Assembly (NCBI GenBank): GCA_028275345.1
Contig: JAPWUV010000004.1
Span: 1-64,000 of the forward strand
Source: a bacterium
GTDB lineage: Bacteria > Zhuqueibacterota > Zhuqueibacteria > Oleimicrobiales > Geothermoviventaceae
Reading direction: 5' to 3'
DNA length: 64,000 nt
The notes under the pieces are model-generated. The model saw only the letters and a list, made by a program, of their open reading frames with translations, did no database searches and was not told the origin of the DNA. Below are positions 9,184-19,312 of the stretch, one piece after another. Position 1 is the stretch's first letter, and the number at the start of each line of letters is the position of its first letter. The translations under genes were made by a program, and so were the position numbers.

Positions 9184-10686
9184 GTGGACGTGATTCGGGG
9201 TAGCGAGGAGGCGACAAAGACGCAGGTCCGTGCCCTGTACCGGGAGGGGAGGGGCCCCGCGCGCTGGCTACGCTCGCGATTGGGTACCCTCGGCCGCAAC
9301 ACCTTTTACGTGGCCATCGGGCAATTCGTCCACCTGGTCTTGGCCATTGTGCTGACACCCATCGCGGCCCGGGTCCTCGGCGACAGCGACTTTGGACGCT
9401 ATTCGCTGGCGTCCACGCTGATGTATTTCGTGTTCCTGTTCAGCGACCTTGGGCTGAACACGTGGATTACTCGCGAAGGGGCCCGAGATGCAGCCGAGCT
9501 GGAGAGGCTCTTCCCCGCCGCATTCGCCGTGAAGCTTTGCCTCCTACCTCCGCTCTTGGTGCTGCTGTGGCTCGCCACGCAGCTCACTGGCCTTGAGGAA
9601 CGCTCGGCACAGGCTGTGGCGATCTTCGGGTTCTACGGCGCCGCCTCCTCATTGTGGCAGCTGGCGCTGGCGGTCTTTCGAAGCCGGGAGACGATGAAAT
9701 ACGAGCCAATCCTCTTCGCCTTGGAGAAGACGTTGATTACGGGAGCATCCCTTGCCGTCTTTTTCTTGATCAAAGGCGGGCTTCTCGGGTTCGTCCTGAC
9801 GTTCCCGGCGGCGGGGCTCGTGACCCTGATCGTCTCGCTCTGGATCCTGCACAGCCGTTTCCTGCGGTTACGCTTGGCTTTTCGGCCGAGCCAGTGGTTC
9901 GGCATGGTGAAACTGGCTTTTCCCTTCGGCCTGTCGGCTTTGCTCGCGACGGTCTACAACAGGGTCGACGTGATCCTACTCACGGCCATGACCACACCCG
10001 CGGTCGTGGGATGGTACTCGGCGGGGTACAAGCTGCTCACTGTCACCAACCTGATTCCGACAGTGGTTGCCACGGCCACTTTCCCCCGGTTTGCGGCGCT
10101 TCAGTCGTCGGATCGCCGGCAATTGAGCCGCGTCTTCTGGGACGGAATGCGACTCTTGCTGACCATCTGCGTCCCGATGGTGATCCTTGGGACCACCCTG
10201 GCCAAACCCATTACGCTTTTCCTGTTCGGCGCAGAGTATTTCCAGACGGCGCCAGCTATTCAGATCCTCATCTGGGCCTGCGGGATCGTGTTCTTCAACA
10301 TCTATCTCACGGGATTCCTCGGGGCTCTGGGATACCAGAATCGGGTAGTGGGCTTTCAGGTAGCCGCCACGGTGGTGAATGTGGGCACCAATCTGGTCCT
10401 CATTCCGCACCTTCAGCATCTTGGGGCTGCCGCGGCCACGGTCGTCACAGAAGGACTGATGTTCACGCTCCAGTTCGGCTTGGCTTTGCGGCGATTGGTG
10501 GATTGGGAACCCCTTCGGATCTCCGTGCCCTTGGTGGCGGCGAGTCTGAGCTTGGGCCTGTGCATCGCCCTGACCACTGCGCACCGATGGAACGTGGTGG
10601 CTGTGCTCGCCGTCGGGATTGCGGCGTACGTCGCAGTCTTCCTCCTGAGCGGCGGGAGGAAAGCCTTCAGCCTGCTTTCCACGTGA
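9184..10686 (+). CDS. Wzx-like polysaccharide flippase (MOP superfamily)
   Basis: 500 residues from GTG 9184, with GGGGACA upstream. After a charged N-terminus of about 40 residues comes the characteristic opening GRNTFYVAIGQF, then ILTPIAARVLGDSDFGRYS, which matches the first helices of polysaccharide-biosynthesis flippases. About 12-14 hydrophobic segments are spread through the protein, with the usual PTVVATATFPRFAAL and SAGYKL motifs. It should move undecaprenyl-linked oligosaccharides across the inner membrane. As the last gene of the cluster it fits the export step for the glycan made by the upstream transferases. A second, different flippase lies at 61809-63275. Confidence 0.88.
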   Translation: MDVIRGSEEATKTQVRALYREGRGPARWLRSRLGTLGRNTFYVAIGQFVHLVLAIVLTPIAARVLGDSDFGRYSLASTLMYFVFLFSDLGLNTWITREGARDAAELERLFPAAFAVKLCLLPPLLVLLWLATQLTGLEERSAQAVAIFGFYGAASSLWQLALAVFRSRETMKYEPILFALEKTLITGASLAVFFLIKGGLLGFVLTFPAAGLVTLIVSLWILHSRFLRLRLAFRPSQWFGMVKLAFPFGLSALLATVYNRVDVILLTAMTTPAVVGWYSAGYKLLTVTNLIPTVVATATFPRFAALQSSDRRQLSRVFWDGMRLLLTICVPMVILGTTLAKPITLFLFGAEYFQTAPAIQILIWACGIVFFNIYLTGFLGALGYQNRVVGFQVAATVVNVGTNLVLIPHLQHLGAAAATVVTEGLMFTLQFGLALRRLVDWEPLRISVPLVAASLSLGLCIALTTAHRWNVVAVLAVGIAAYVAVFLLSGGRKAFSLLST

Positions 10687-11187
10687 ACTTGGTATCTCCG
10701 CTCCTGGCGGAAGAGACCCTCTTGGCCCGACGCTAGCGCGAAGACTCGAGCTCTCATCCAGGAGAAGGACCCGCCGAAGGGGCGGACTTCCCCAACGAGA
10801 GTCCCGACCCGAGTGGATCCGATCCAGCTCGGGCGCTCCGGTGCTGAAGGGAGCGGGTTTGTCGGATCCTGGAAAAGGCGGGGAGAATATGGATCCCTGC
10901 AGGCGCCAGGGAACCTGTCTCAGGAAGAAACTGGGTCGACATCTGAAACAGGCTATGACGGAAAGCGGGGGGCTTTCCCGAAGAAGGAGCCTTGAGCTGG
11001 CGAGAGATCGGAATACGGGGGCCGTCGACAAGCGCAACAACGAGCCCAGTAGCGGGAATGTGGCCGATTCCCAAGAGAGTCGCTCTTCCTAATGGGGAAG
11101 TGGTGGTATACGCTTTGCACCGGATGACGTCGCCGGCTGTTTCTCTGACCGAGAAGGATTCGGAAAAGGTGCGGAGGTAAGAACGCG
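10687..11187 (+). other. Non-coding gap upstream of the giant SGNH/Ig protein gene
   Basis: A 501-base stretch without a convincing gene. Short open frames exist (one from an ATG at 10889 on the plus strand), but their residues are Arg/Gly/Ser-rich and they lack a credible ribosome site. The stretch has several short GC hairpins, for example CCGCC/GGCGG near 10770. I see no promoter with both boxes near consensus and no terminator with a T-run, although the flippase operon should end here and the 7.9-kb gene should start here. The ribosome site for the next gene is the purine run GTGCGGAGGTAAGAA just before 11188. Confidence 0.5.
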
Positions 11188-14100
11188 ATGCGGCTTCCTT
11201 GGAGAGTTTCTCTTTCGGCTTTGGCTGTGCTGATCGGTCTTCAGGCAGCTCAAGCTCAGGTGAAGATCATGCCTCTGGGCGATTCCATCACCGAGGGCTA
11301 TGGCTCGAGCCAGTCTCCGCCCACGGGGTACCGAGACGATTTAGCAGCTATGCTGACTGCGTCGGGCGTGAATTTCGACTTCGTCGGCAGTCTCCACGAG
11401 GGCACGGGTTTCGACCCCGACCACGAGGGACACCCGGGGTTCCGAGCCGATAACCTGTCGGAACACGTATTGGACTGGCTACAGGCTTCCCAACCGGACG
11501 TGGTGATCTTGCAAATTGGCACCAATGATCTCAATGAAGGGGCCTCCCCGAACGAGGTATTGACCAGGATCCTTTCGATTGTCACCAAGATCCAGCAGTA
11601 CAACCCCCAGACCAAGATTCTCCTCGTTTCCCTGCTGCCCCGCACGGACGCAACGGACGCGGACGCCGAAGAGACAAGCCGCCTGATCCAGAATCTGGCC
11701 AGCAGCCAGAAGGAGAATGGGAAACCAGTGTACTTTGTGGGCCTCTATTACATGATGAAGGCCCAGCCGAACTGGAACACCACCTTGATGTACGATTCCT
11801 TCCACCCGAACGACGCAGGATACGCCTTGATGGCGGAGGGTATCTTCCACGTGCTCCTGCGGGCATTGGGACTGAGGGACGATGTAGCGGACGATTTCTC
11901 CCGTTCCTCGCTGGGGAGGATGTGGGTTCATGGTGGCGGGTACACCATTCAGAGTGGCGCTCTTTCCAACCAAACCTCCGGAGAGAATTGGGATCTTGCG
12001 ATCTATCTCGGTCATGCCAATCCCAAGGAAGTGAAAATCGTGTGGGACAGGACAGCCACAGAGACCGGGATTGGGGAAGGCGGCATCGCCGTCATGCTGA
12101 ATTCGGAGAATCCCTCTGAGGCGGACGGTTACCTCATTTGGCACAATGTCTGGAACGGGGGGCAATACGTTTCTCTGTGGACTATCCAGAATGGGCGGCC
12201 GGAACAGTCCATCATGGATGTACCGGCGCGTCTGCCTCTGCCGCAACCGGGCGATACCTTCCGCGTGGTGATCACCACCGACGCTACGCAGCACCGTTTC
12301 GAATGCTACAAGAATGGGCAACTCGATGCCGTGGTCTACGACAATAATAAGCGCTACGGCAATACCCCCTACTGGTTCGCTGGAGTAGACCTCCGAGCCG
12401 GCCGCAACAACAACGTGGCCACCTTTGACGTTCGAACCGAAGCGGACCTGGTAGCACCGGCGGCCATCACGGATCTTAAGGTGGAAAGTGCCGGCATTAC
12501 TTCCCTGACCTTGAGCTGGACGGCCCCTGGCGATGACGGCAACGACCAGGGTCAAGCTGCCTCCTATGACATTCGGTACTCCACTCAACCGATTGACTAC
12601 TACAACTTCTTCTCGGCGATTCGGGTTACGAACGTACCGACTCCGGCAGCTCCGGGAACGAAGGAAACCCTGCAGGTCCTGGGACTTCAGCCCAATACCA
12701 CCTACTACTTTGCGATCCGCACGGCCGATGACGCCGGGAATCTCTCGGCCCTGTCCAATGTCGCCAGCGGCAAAACGGCTAAAGGCACGGTGGAAACAGA
12801 CGATTTTGATCGCTCTGGTCTCGGGCCTAACTGGGTAGCAGGACCTGAGTGGCAGCTCGTCAACGGAGCTCTTCACAACGGGTCAACCGACGAGGGATGG
12901 GACCATATTGCCATTTACTTGCGCGAGCAGAGTCCAGCCGAATTTGCCCTAAAGTGGGCGCAAACTGCTGACGCCACAGGGATCAACGAAGGGGGGCTCG
13001 GGGTGTTTGCCTCCCCATCCTTGAATTCGGATGGCTACCTGATCTGGATAAGCACCCTCGCCGGCCTGGCGAACAAGGCGCACCTGTGGACCATCGTGGG
13101 CGGGCGCGTCTCGGCAGGAGACGAGATACAGTTGACTAGTAGTCAAGCCTTGCTTCCGGGCCCAGGTAGCGTTTTTAAGGTAGTGCCCCGGTTCGAGAGC
13201 GGGAATAAGGTTCACTTCGATCTCTATGTGGATGGTGTGTTCGCGTGTACCCTGAGCGACCTCAGCGGAAATCCAAAGATCACGGCTACGAGCTACTACG
13301 CCGGCGTGGTACTTCGAGCCGGCCTGAACAACGACGTCGACGCATTCATGGTCACCTCAGAGTTAGGAGCTCCTTCCAGCCTCTCCGTTGTCCGAGGGCA
13401 GAATCAGACAGGCACGGTTGGGCAATGGCTCCCGGATTCCGTGCTCGTGAAGGTCACGGACCAGAACGGGCACCCGTTAAGTGGCGTGCCCATCCGGGCG
13501 GAGATCTTGCAAGGTGGGGGCCAGGTAGACCCCCAGATTAGTTCGGGCCCGCACCTCCGCGTGAACATCGGCGGTCCGGCCTTTGATGAGAGCGGGGGGA
13601 CGCATTGGGAGGCCGACAAGCCCTACCCCCAGGGCACGTGGGATTATGGAAAATGGGGCTACGTCGGAGGGAATACGGCTACCACCACGTCCCCCATTTC
13701 GGGAACGGACAACGACGCATTGTATCAGTCCGAGCGATGGGGGATAAGCGAGTTCAAGGTGGATGTGCCTGTCGGCACGTACACGGTCCGGCTCCATTTC
13801 GTCGAGATGGCTCACACGAGCTCGGGATCGCGAGTCTTCGATGTGAAGATCGAAGGACAAACTGTTCTTTCCAATCTCGACATCTTCGCGGAGGTTGGGC
13901 GCAATGCGGCCCTGGTCAAGACCTTCCAGGTTCAGGTCAATGACGGAACGCTGAACGTTTCTTTCGTCCCGAAAGTCGAAGATCCGGAGATCGCCGGGAT
14001 TGAAGTCTTCCAGGGGAGCCCTGGATTAATAACGGACGGCCGCGGCATCACCGGCGTGCGCTGGCGGCTCGGGACGACGGCCGGTACCCAGTCCCTCCGT

Positions 14101-17100
14101 TTCCTAGCTGAGGGCTACTCCTTGCAACCGGTGACGGTCACGGCAACCGCGCTGCCAGAGGCGCCCCAACAGATGACCTATGTATCGGGGAACAACCAGA
14201 GCGGAGCGGCAGGGACGCAGCTGCCAAATCCTCTCGTCGTGAAAGTGAGCGATCGCTACGGCAATGCGGTGCCCAACCATTCCGTCTCTTTCAATGTGAT
14301 CCAAGGCGGCGGGCGGTTCGTGAGTACGGGGACTGGTCAAGCGACGGTGAAGACCGATTTTTCCGGGCAGGCGTCGGTTTCCTACATCCTTGGCTCTCTC
14401 GCAGATACGAACATTGTGCAAGCGAGCTCGCAGGGGTTGCAGGGTTCTCCCGTGAGCTTCAAGCTGATCGCCACCTCAGGCGTAGCGAAGACGCTGTCCT
14501 ACGTGTCGGGGAATGGCCAGACGGGCACGGTGGGAAAACGGCTTGCGGATAGTCTGAAAGTCCGCGTGCTGGACCGCATCAACCAAGGGGTAGGAGGGAT
14601 CAGCGTCCGCTTCGATGTAGTGCAGGGAGGCGGCTCTGTCAGTAGTTCCGTTGTGACGACAGACGCGCAGGGTTATGCGGCGGTCAGCTGGGTCTTGGGG
14701 ACCGGCGCTGGCCTTCAGAAGGTTCGGGCTTCCGCATCCGGCCTTCAGGGGAGTCCCATCGAGTTCTCCGCCATGGCTTCGCCGGATGCGCCGTACCGGG
14801 TAGCGAAAGCGAGCCGGGACAGCCTGCGCGGGGCGGCGGGGAAAGTCTTGGATGACACGATCCGGGTGAGGGTGACCGATCAGTATGGAAACCCGATCCA
14901 AGGCCACCAGGTGACGTTCTACGTGGTGAGCGGCGGTGGGAATCTCCAAGGCTCGGCGGAGGCTACTGTGGCCACCGACGCAGCAGGCGTGGCCGCCGTC
15001 CGTTGGACATTGGGTCCGGCTCCCGGCGCTGTGAATCAGCTGGGCTACCGCTCCTTCGGTGGTTCGGGTGCCCATCTCAATGGCTCGCCGGGGCAGTTCA
15101 TCGCCTTTGCCGGCGACGTAGGTCGTCTGGACTACGTCCGCGGCAATGGGCAGGTGGTGTCCGTCCGAAGACAGGCTTCCGTACCGCTCGAGGTGCAGCT
15201 GTTCGACGAGTTCGGCTTCGTCGTCAGCGGCTACCCGGTGACGTTCCGGGTGAAGTCGGGCGGGGCCACGTTCGGAGGAGGCGCGAGCGACACGGTGCGC
15301 GTCATCCAAACCAATGCCCAGGGTCTCGCCTCGGTAACCCCAGTGCTGGGATCGGAGTACGGCCAGCGCATCACGATCGCCGTCGAGGCGAAGAACTCGA
15401 AAGGCCAGTATGTCCAGAATGCGCCGTATCTCTTCACCCTGAGGACGCCCGGAATCCTTTCCGTGGAGTACGTTTCCGGCGATGGACAGACGGGACGCGC
15501 TGGCGAACTCCTGGAGAATCCCTTCGTGGTACTGGTGCGGGATAGCCTGAGCAATCCTGCTCCTGACTACCAGGTGAACTACCACGTGACGGCCGGAGGC
15601 GGCAGGTTCGACGGGGATACCGTGAAGATCGCCCGCACGGACGACAGCGGGCGGGCCCGGGCCACGTTGCGAGTGGGGACCTCCGTGGGTCAGCAGAATG
15701 TGGTTCTGGCGCGCGTGTACTGGCGTGGAGCGGAGGTACTGAACTCGCCCGTTCGTTTCACGGCGACCACGGCTCCGGGCCTGCCGGATTCGCTCATCTA
15801 CGTCGATGGGGACAAGCAGGAAGGCCTCATTGGAACACAGCTGCCCAAACCGCTGAAGGTCAGAGTGAAAGACCGGTACGGCAATGGCGTGCCGGATCAC
15901 GTGGTGACCTTCGCCGTGACGCGCGGGGGAGGTTCCCTGGACCAACCGGGACAGAGCTCCATCTCCAAGACGACCAACTCGCAAGGCTATTGCGAGGTAC
16001 GTTGGATCCTTGGCAACCAGGCGGGCTTGCTCAACAATGTGGTCGAGGCGCGGTCGAGCTTTGATAATGTGGAGCTGGATGGCTCCCCCATTGTGTTCCG
16101 CGCGACGGCTTACAGTACAGCTGCCGACTCCATGGCCTACGTCTCCGGCGATGGCGGCACGGGAGTGGTCGGGGAAATCCTGAGCACTCCGCTCCGTGTC
16201 CGCGTGTTCGATCGCTACCGCAATCCGGTGGTGAATCACCCGATCACTTTCGAGGTGGTGGAGGGCGGCGGGTATGTGGTATCGTCCAATGACACGGCCA
16301 AGAGTCTGGTGGTCGTCACGGATCGGGAAGGCTACGCTGCGGTTTCCGTAAAGCTGGGAACGAAAGCCGGAAACGCAAATAACGTCGTGCGCGCTTCCTC
16401 CACCGATGGGGTCAACCCGCTACGTGGCTCACCGGTGCTTTTCCGGATCTCCAGCAGAGCGGGTAGGCCGCTACCCGACTCCTGCTACGTCCTCGCCGAT
16501 CCGACGACGGTGCGAGCCGACGGGACCTCCAAGGCCACTTTGACTGTGCAGCTCCGAGATCGGTACGGCAATCCGGTGCCTGACAAAGCGGTGATCTTCG
16601 ATGTGAGCGGCGAGGATCCCCGTGTCCAGCAACCGACGGCCGTGACGAACGCGAACGGGGAGACGTACGGCTACCTCAGCTCGACCAAGTCGGGCTGGAA
16701 GGTGGTCACGGCGCGGGAGATTACTGACCAGATCACGATCACCCGCAGCGCGCGCGTGTTCTTCACCCCGCTGGAAGCATACCGGGTGGCCTACTACAGC
16801 GGGAACAACCAGGTCCGGAACGTGGGCACGGTCCTCGCGCAGCCCCTTGCGGTTCGCGTGCTGGATCGATTCGACAACCCGATTGCTGGGCATCCGGTGG
16901 AGTTCGTGGTCACCGAACGGGGCGGAAGGATCTTAGATCCCCAGCCGGTCCGCACGGACTCCAGCGGGATTGCCTCCGCAAGGATGGTGCTCGGCAAGGA
17001 TCCTGGCGACAATTTCGTGGAGGCAAGAGCGGCTGGCTTGCAAGGTTCGCCTGTGCTGTTCCGGGAGACTGGAGTCATCAATAAGCCGGTGGCGATCGAC

Positions 17101-19128
17101 GTGGTCTCCGGCGACGGCCAGACGGGTGTCGCCGGGCAATTCCTGAAAGACCCGCTTGTGGTCCGTGTGACCGATGCGAACGGGAATCCCGTCTGGGGAG
17201 CCTTGGTGGAATTCAAAGCGCCAACTGGCGGTCTGACCTGGCCCGCCGTGGACACAAGCGATGCGTTCGGGCAGGCCTCATGCTATTTCAAGCCGGGCGA
17301 GGTGGCCGGTGTGTACCCAGTCGTGGCCACGATCGCCAATGTGGCGGACAACGCGCTCTTCAGCGCCACGGCAGTGGCGGGGAGCGCTGCCCGCGTCCAG
17401 CTTGTCTCCGGCCAAGGGCAGAGCGGGACTGTGGGCATGAAACTGCGCGATCGGCTGGTCGTGCAGGTGATCGATCGCTACGGGAATGGCGTCCAGGGAG
17501 TGCCGCTGACGTTCGAAGTCGTCAAAGGCGGGGGTTCCGTGTCGCCCGCCGGGAGTGTGACCTCCAACGCCCAGGGCGTGTGCTCGGTCGAATGGACGCT
17601 TGGCCCTCAAGCGGGTCTACAGCAAGTGCGCGTCTTGGGGGAAAACGTGGAGGGTGTGCCCCTGTACTTTTGGGCCAAGGCGCAGCCTGGCTCGCCGGAC
17701 AGCATGATGGCCCACTCGGGGAACAATCAGCGGGGGCAGACAGGGCAGTACCTGCCCCTGCCGATAGCCGTGAAGGTGATCGACCGCTACGGTAACCCTG
17801 TGCCCGGCGTGAACATCACCTTCACGTCGGTGGACGGTATGAGCAGCATGGAGACCTCCAATGCGGTGACCGACACGCTTGGCCTCGCGAAGACCCGGTG
17901 GAGACTCGGGGCTCAACCCGGTCAGAACCAGGCTTGGGCCATCAAATTGGGGGTCAAGGGGACTCCGGTCGTCTTCACGGCAGTCGGGGAGAGCAATACC
18001 TTCCCGGCCATCACCTGCCCGTCGGATACGTCGGTATGGGAAGGGCAGGAGCTGCGATTCACGGTGAGGGCGGTTGACCCAGACGGAGGCACGGTGCGCC
18101 TGGGCGCGCAGGGCTTGCCTCGAGGGGCAAGCTTCGATTCCACCGTCACTGGGGAATTCATCTGGACGCCGGACTACCAGCAGTCCGGTCTGTACCAGAT
18201 CATCTTCACCGCCCGGGACGACGAGGGTGGAGTCCAGCGCAAACCGGTGCAGATCCGGGTCCTCAACTGGAACCGCAAACCGGAGATCGTATCCCGGATC
18301 CCCGCAGACTCGGTGCTCTCCCGGACCTACGGCGATACGCTCTTGTTCTACGTCCAGGCAGCGGATGCCGATGGCGACTCCTTGCACTTCACCTGGCTGA
18401 CGGTGGATGCGAGGGGCCAGCGTGTCGTCTCGACCGTGCCTTCCTACCGGTTTGTGCCGGATCGGTACGATCCGGGGCAGATGCGCGTGATCGCGCTGGT
18501 CACCGACGGTGTGGACACGGTCTCGGTCAGATGGCGAGTCACCGTGCTGACGGCGGTGGAGCTGGAATCCTTCGAGGCGGAGGTTGCGGCCTTCCGAGGC
18601 GTGATCGTGCGCTGGAAGACGGCTCGGGAGACGGGTGTGGCCGGTTTCAACGTGTACAGATCCGGCAGCGAGTCCGGCGAATACGTCCGGATCAACCCGA
18701 AACCCATCCCGCCAGCGCCGAACCGCCAGTACACCTTCATCGATCGGGAGGTGGAGGCCGGAAAGACCTACTACTATCGCCTCGAAGACGTCTCCGTGAG
18801 CGGCAAATCCATCATGCATGAGCCGGTTGCCGTCGTGGTAGGGATCCCGAAAACTTTCCAGGTCTATCAGAATTTCCCGAACCCGTTCAACCCGACGACT
18901 ACGATCCGCTTCGAGCTGCCCAAAACGGAGCGGGTCCGGGTGGAGGTGTTCAACGTGCTCGGACAGAGGGTCCGGATCCTCCTCGACGACAATGTGGAGC
19001 CGGGGTTCCATGAACTCCGCTGGGATGGGAAGGACGAGCTGGGTCGAGACGTTCCTTCCGGGGTGTATTACCTCCGCGTGCATGCGGGAGACATGGCACA
19101 GGTGAAGAAGATGCTTCTCCTGAAGTAA
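11188..19128 (+). CDS. Giant secreted SGNH esterase with 13 Ig-like (Big_1) repeats, malectin domain and sorting domain
   Basis: 2646 residues. Signal peptide 1-23 (cut near AQA). SGNH/GDSL hydrolase 25-230 with Ser33 in GDSITEG, Asn113 in GTNDLN, and Asp203/His206 in DSFHPND, so the catalytic set is complete. Two related beta-sandwich modules (about 232-418 and 535-728, each opening with DDFxRS) flank a fibronectin-III domain (421-531). Then 13 group-1 bacterial Ig repeats run to about 2271, each about 95-115 residues with YVSGxxQxG, VxDRYGNPV and FxVxxGGG signatures. The first is interrupted by a malectin-like domain (about 789-944). A putative-Ig domain (2272-2362), an Ig-like/Fn3-like segment (to 2551) and a C-terminal 'YQNFPNPFNPTT' sorting domain (2555-2646) follow. 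It is probably surface-displayed and deacylates or binds carbohydrate. The gene is monocistronic in appearance. Confidence 0.85.
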   Translation: MRLPWRVSLSALAVLIGLQAAQAQVKIMPLGDSITEGYGSSQSPPTGYRDDLAAMLTASGVNFDFVGSLHEGTGFDPDHEGHPGFRADNLSEHVLDWLQASQPDVVILQIGTNDLNEGASPNEVLTRILSIVTKIQQYNPQTKILLVSLLPRTDATDADAEETSRLIQNLASSQKENGKPVYFVGLYYMMKAQPNWNTTLMYDSFHPNDAGYALMAEGIFHVLLRALGLRDDVADDFSRSSLGRMWVHGGGYTIQSGALSNQTSGENWDLAIYLGHANPKEVKIVWDRTATETGIGEGGIAVMLNSENPSEADGYLIWHNVWNGGQYVSLWTIQNGRPEQSIMDVPARLPLPQPGDTFRVVITTDATQHRFECYKNGQLDAVVYDNNKRYGNTPYWFAGVDLRAGRNNNVATFDVRTEADLVAPAAITDLKVESAGITSLTLSWTAPGDDGNDQGQAASYDIRYSTQPIDYYNFFSAIRVTNVPTPAAPGTKETLQVLGLQPNTTYYFAIRTADDAGNLSALSNVASGKTAKGTVETDDFDRSGLGPNWVAGPEWQLVNGALHNGSTDEGWDHIAIYLREQSPAEFALKWAQTADATGINEGGLGVFASPSLNSDGYLIWISTLAGLANKAHLWTIVGGRVSAGDEIQLTSSQALLPGPGSVFKVVPRFESGNKVHFDLYVDGVFACTLSDLSGNPKITATSYYAGVVLRAGLNNDVDAFMVTSELGAPSSLSVVRGQNQTGTVGQWLPDSVLVKVTDQNGHPLSGVPIRAEILQGGGQVDPQISSGPHLRVNIGGPAFDESGGTHWEADKPYPQGTWDYGKWGYVGGNTATTTSPISGTDNDALYQSERWGISEFKVDVPVGTYTVRLHFVEMAHTSSGSRVFDVKIEGQTVLSNLDIFAEVGRNAALVKTFQVQVNDGTLNVSFVPKVEDPEIAGIEVFQGSPGLITDGRGITGVRWRLGTTAGTQSLRFLAEGYSLQPVTVTATALPEAPQQMTYVSGNNQSGAAGTQLPNPLVVKVSDRYGNAVPNHSVSFNVIQGGGRFVSTGTGQATVKTDFSGQASVSYILGSLADTNIVQASSQGLQGSPVSFKLIATSGVAKTLSYVSGNGQTGTVGKRLADSLKVRVLDRINQGVGGISVRFDVVQGGGSVSSSVVTTDAQGYAAVSWVLGTGAGLQKVRASASGLQGSPIEFSAMASPDAPYRVAKASRDSLRGAAGKVLDDTIRVRVTDQYGNPIQGHQVTFYVVSGGGNLQGSAEATVATDAAGVAAVRWTLGPAPGAVNQLGYRSFGGSGAHLNGSPGQFIAFAGDVGRLDYVRGNGQVVSVRRQASVPLEVQLFDEFGFVVSGYPVTFRVKSGGATFGGGASDTVRVIQTNAQGLASVTPVLGSEYGQRITIAVEAKNSKGQYVQNAPYLFTLRTPGILSVEYVSGDGQTGRAGELLENPFVVLVRDSLSNPAPDYQVNYHVTAGGGRFDGDTVKIARTDDSGRARATLRVGTSVGQQNVVLARVYWRGAEVLNSPVRFTATTAPGLPDSLIYVDGDKQEGLIGTQLPKPLKVRVKDRYGNGVPDHVVTFAVTRGGGSLDQPGQSSISKTTNSQGYCEVRWILGNQAGLLNNVVEARSSFDNVELDGSPIVFRATAYSTAADSMAYVSGDGGTGVVGEILSTPLRVRVFDRYRNPVVNHPITFEVVEGGGYVVSSNDTAKSLVVVTDREGYAAVSVKLGTKAGNANNVVRASSTDGVNPLRGSPVLFRISSRAGRPLPDSCYVLADPTTVRADGTSKATLTVQLRDRYGNPVPDKAVIFDVSGEDPRVQQPTAVTNANGETYGYLSSTKSGWKVVTAREITDQITITRSARVFFTPLEAYRVAYYSGNNQVRNVGTVLAQPLAVRVLDRFDNPIAGHPVEFVVTERGGRILDPQPVRTDSSGIASARMVLGKDPGDNFVEARAAGLQGSPVLFRETGVINKPVAIDVVSGDGQTGVAGQFLKDPLVVRVTDANGNPVWGALVEFKAPTGGLTWPAVDTSDAFGQASCYFKPGEVAGVYPVVATIANVADNALFSATAVAGSAARVQLVSGQGQSGTVGMKLRDRLVVQVIDRYGNGVQGVPLTFEVVKGGGSVSPAGSVTSNAQGVCSVEWTLGPQAGLQQVRVLGENVEGVPLYFWAKAQPGSPDSMMAHSGNNQRGQTGQYLPLPIAVKVIDRYGNPVPGVNITFTSVDGMSSMETSNAVTDTLGLAKTRWRLGAQPGQNQAWAIKLGVKGTPVVFTAVGESNTFPAITCPSDTSVWEGQELRFTVRAVDPDGGTVRLGAQGLPRGASFDSTVTGEFIWTPDYQQSGLYQIIFTARDDEGGVQRKPVQIRVLNWNRKPEIVSRIPADSVLSRTYGDTLLFYVQAADADGDSLHFTWLTVDARGQRVVSTVPSYRFVPDRYDPGQMRVIALVTDGVDTVSVRWRVTVLTAVELESFEAEVAAFRGVIVRWKTARETGVAGFNVYRSGSESGEYVRINPKPIPPAPNRQYTFIDREVEAGKTYYYRLEDVSVSGKSIMHEPVAVVVGIPKTFQVYQNFPNPFNPTTTIRFELPKTERVRVEVFNVLGQRVRILLDDNVEPGFHELRWDGKDELGRDVPSGVYYLRVHAGDMAQVKKMLLLK

Positions 19129-19179
19129 CGGCTTGGGGAAACCGGGTTTCGCCGGACGATCCCCACCGGCGGTTCGACA

Positions 19180-19209
19180 CGAACGGGAGGGGACCTACCC
19201 TCCCGTTCG
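19180..19209 (+). terminator. Perfect 12-bp hairpin after the giant gene, no T-tract
   Basis: CGAACGGGAGGG (19180-19191) pairs perfectly with CCCTCCCGTTCG (19198-19209) around a six-base loop. It lies 52 bases after the stop of the giant gene and 104 before the next start. No T-run follows, so it is not a textbook intrinsic terminator; it could be a U-less terminator or a 3' stabilising hairpin. The symmetry means it would work on either strand. Confidence 0.55.
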
Positions 19210-19312
19210 CGTACCGGGGGATCAAGGGGACGTGCCGCGTCGACATATTCGCCGGCACGGCGGAAGAGTAGCAGAGAGCCTCGAAACGCAGGAGCACGAG
19301 GTTGGGGAATTC

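Noticed and set aside
10841-11092. Possible small gene or c-di-GMP-I riboswitch upstream of the giant gene
   Set aside because: The short frame has no ribosome site or typical protein composition, and the CAGGGAACC text lacks the conserved GCAAAGC core of a c-di-GMP aptamer.
14476-16239. 587-codon open frame on the minus strand
   Set aside because: Antisense to the Ig-repeat region; the plus-strand repeats fully explain it.
14160-18000. CRISPR-like or tandem DNA repeats
   Set aside because: The periodicity of about 300 bases is protein-domain repetition (Ig repeats); the DNA copies are diverged and there are no short identical repeats with spacers.
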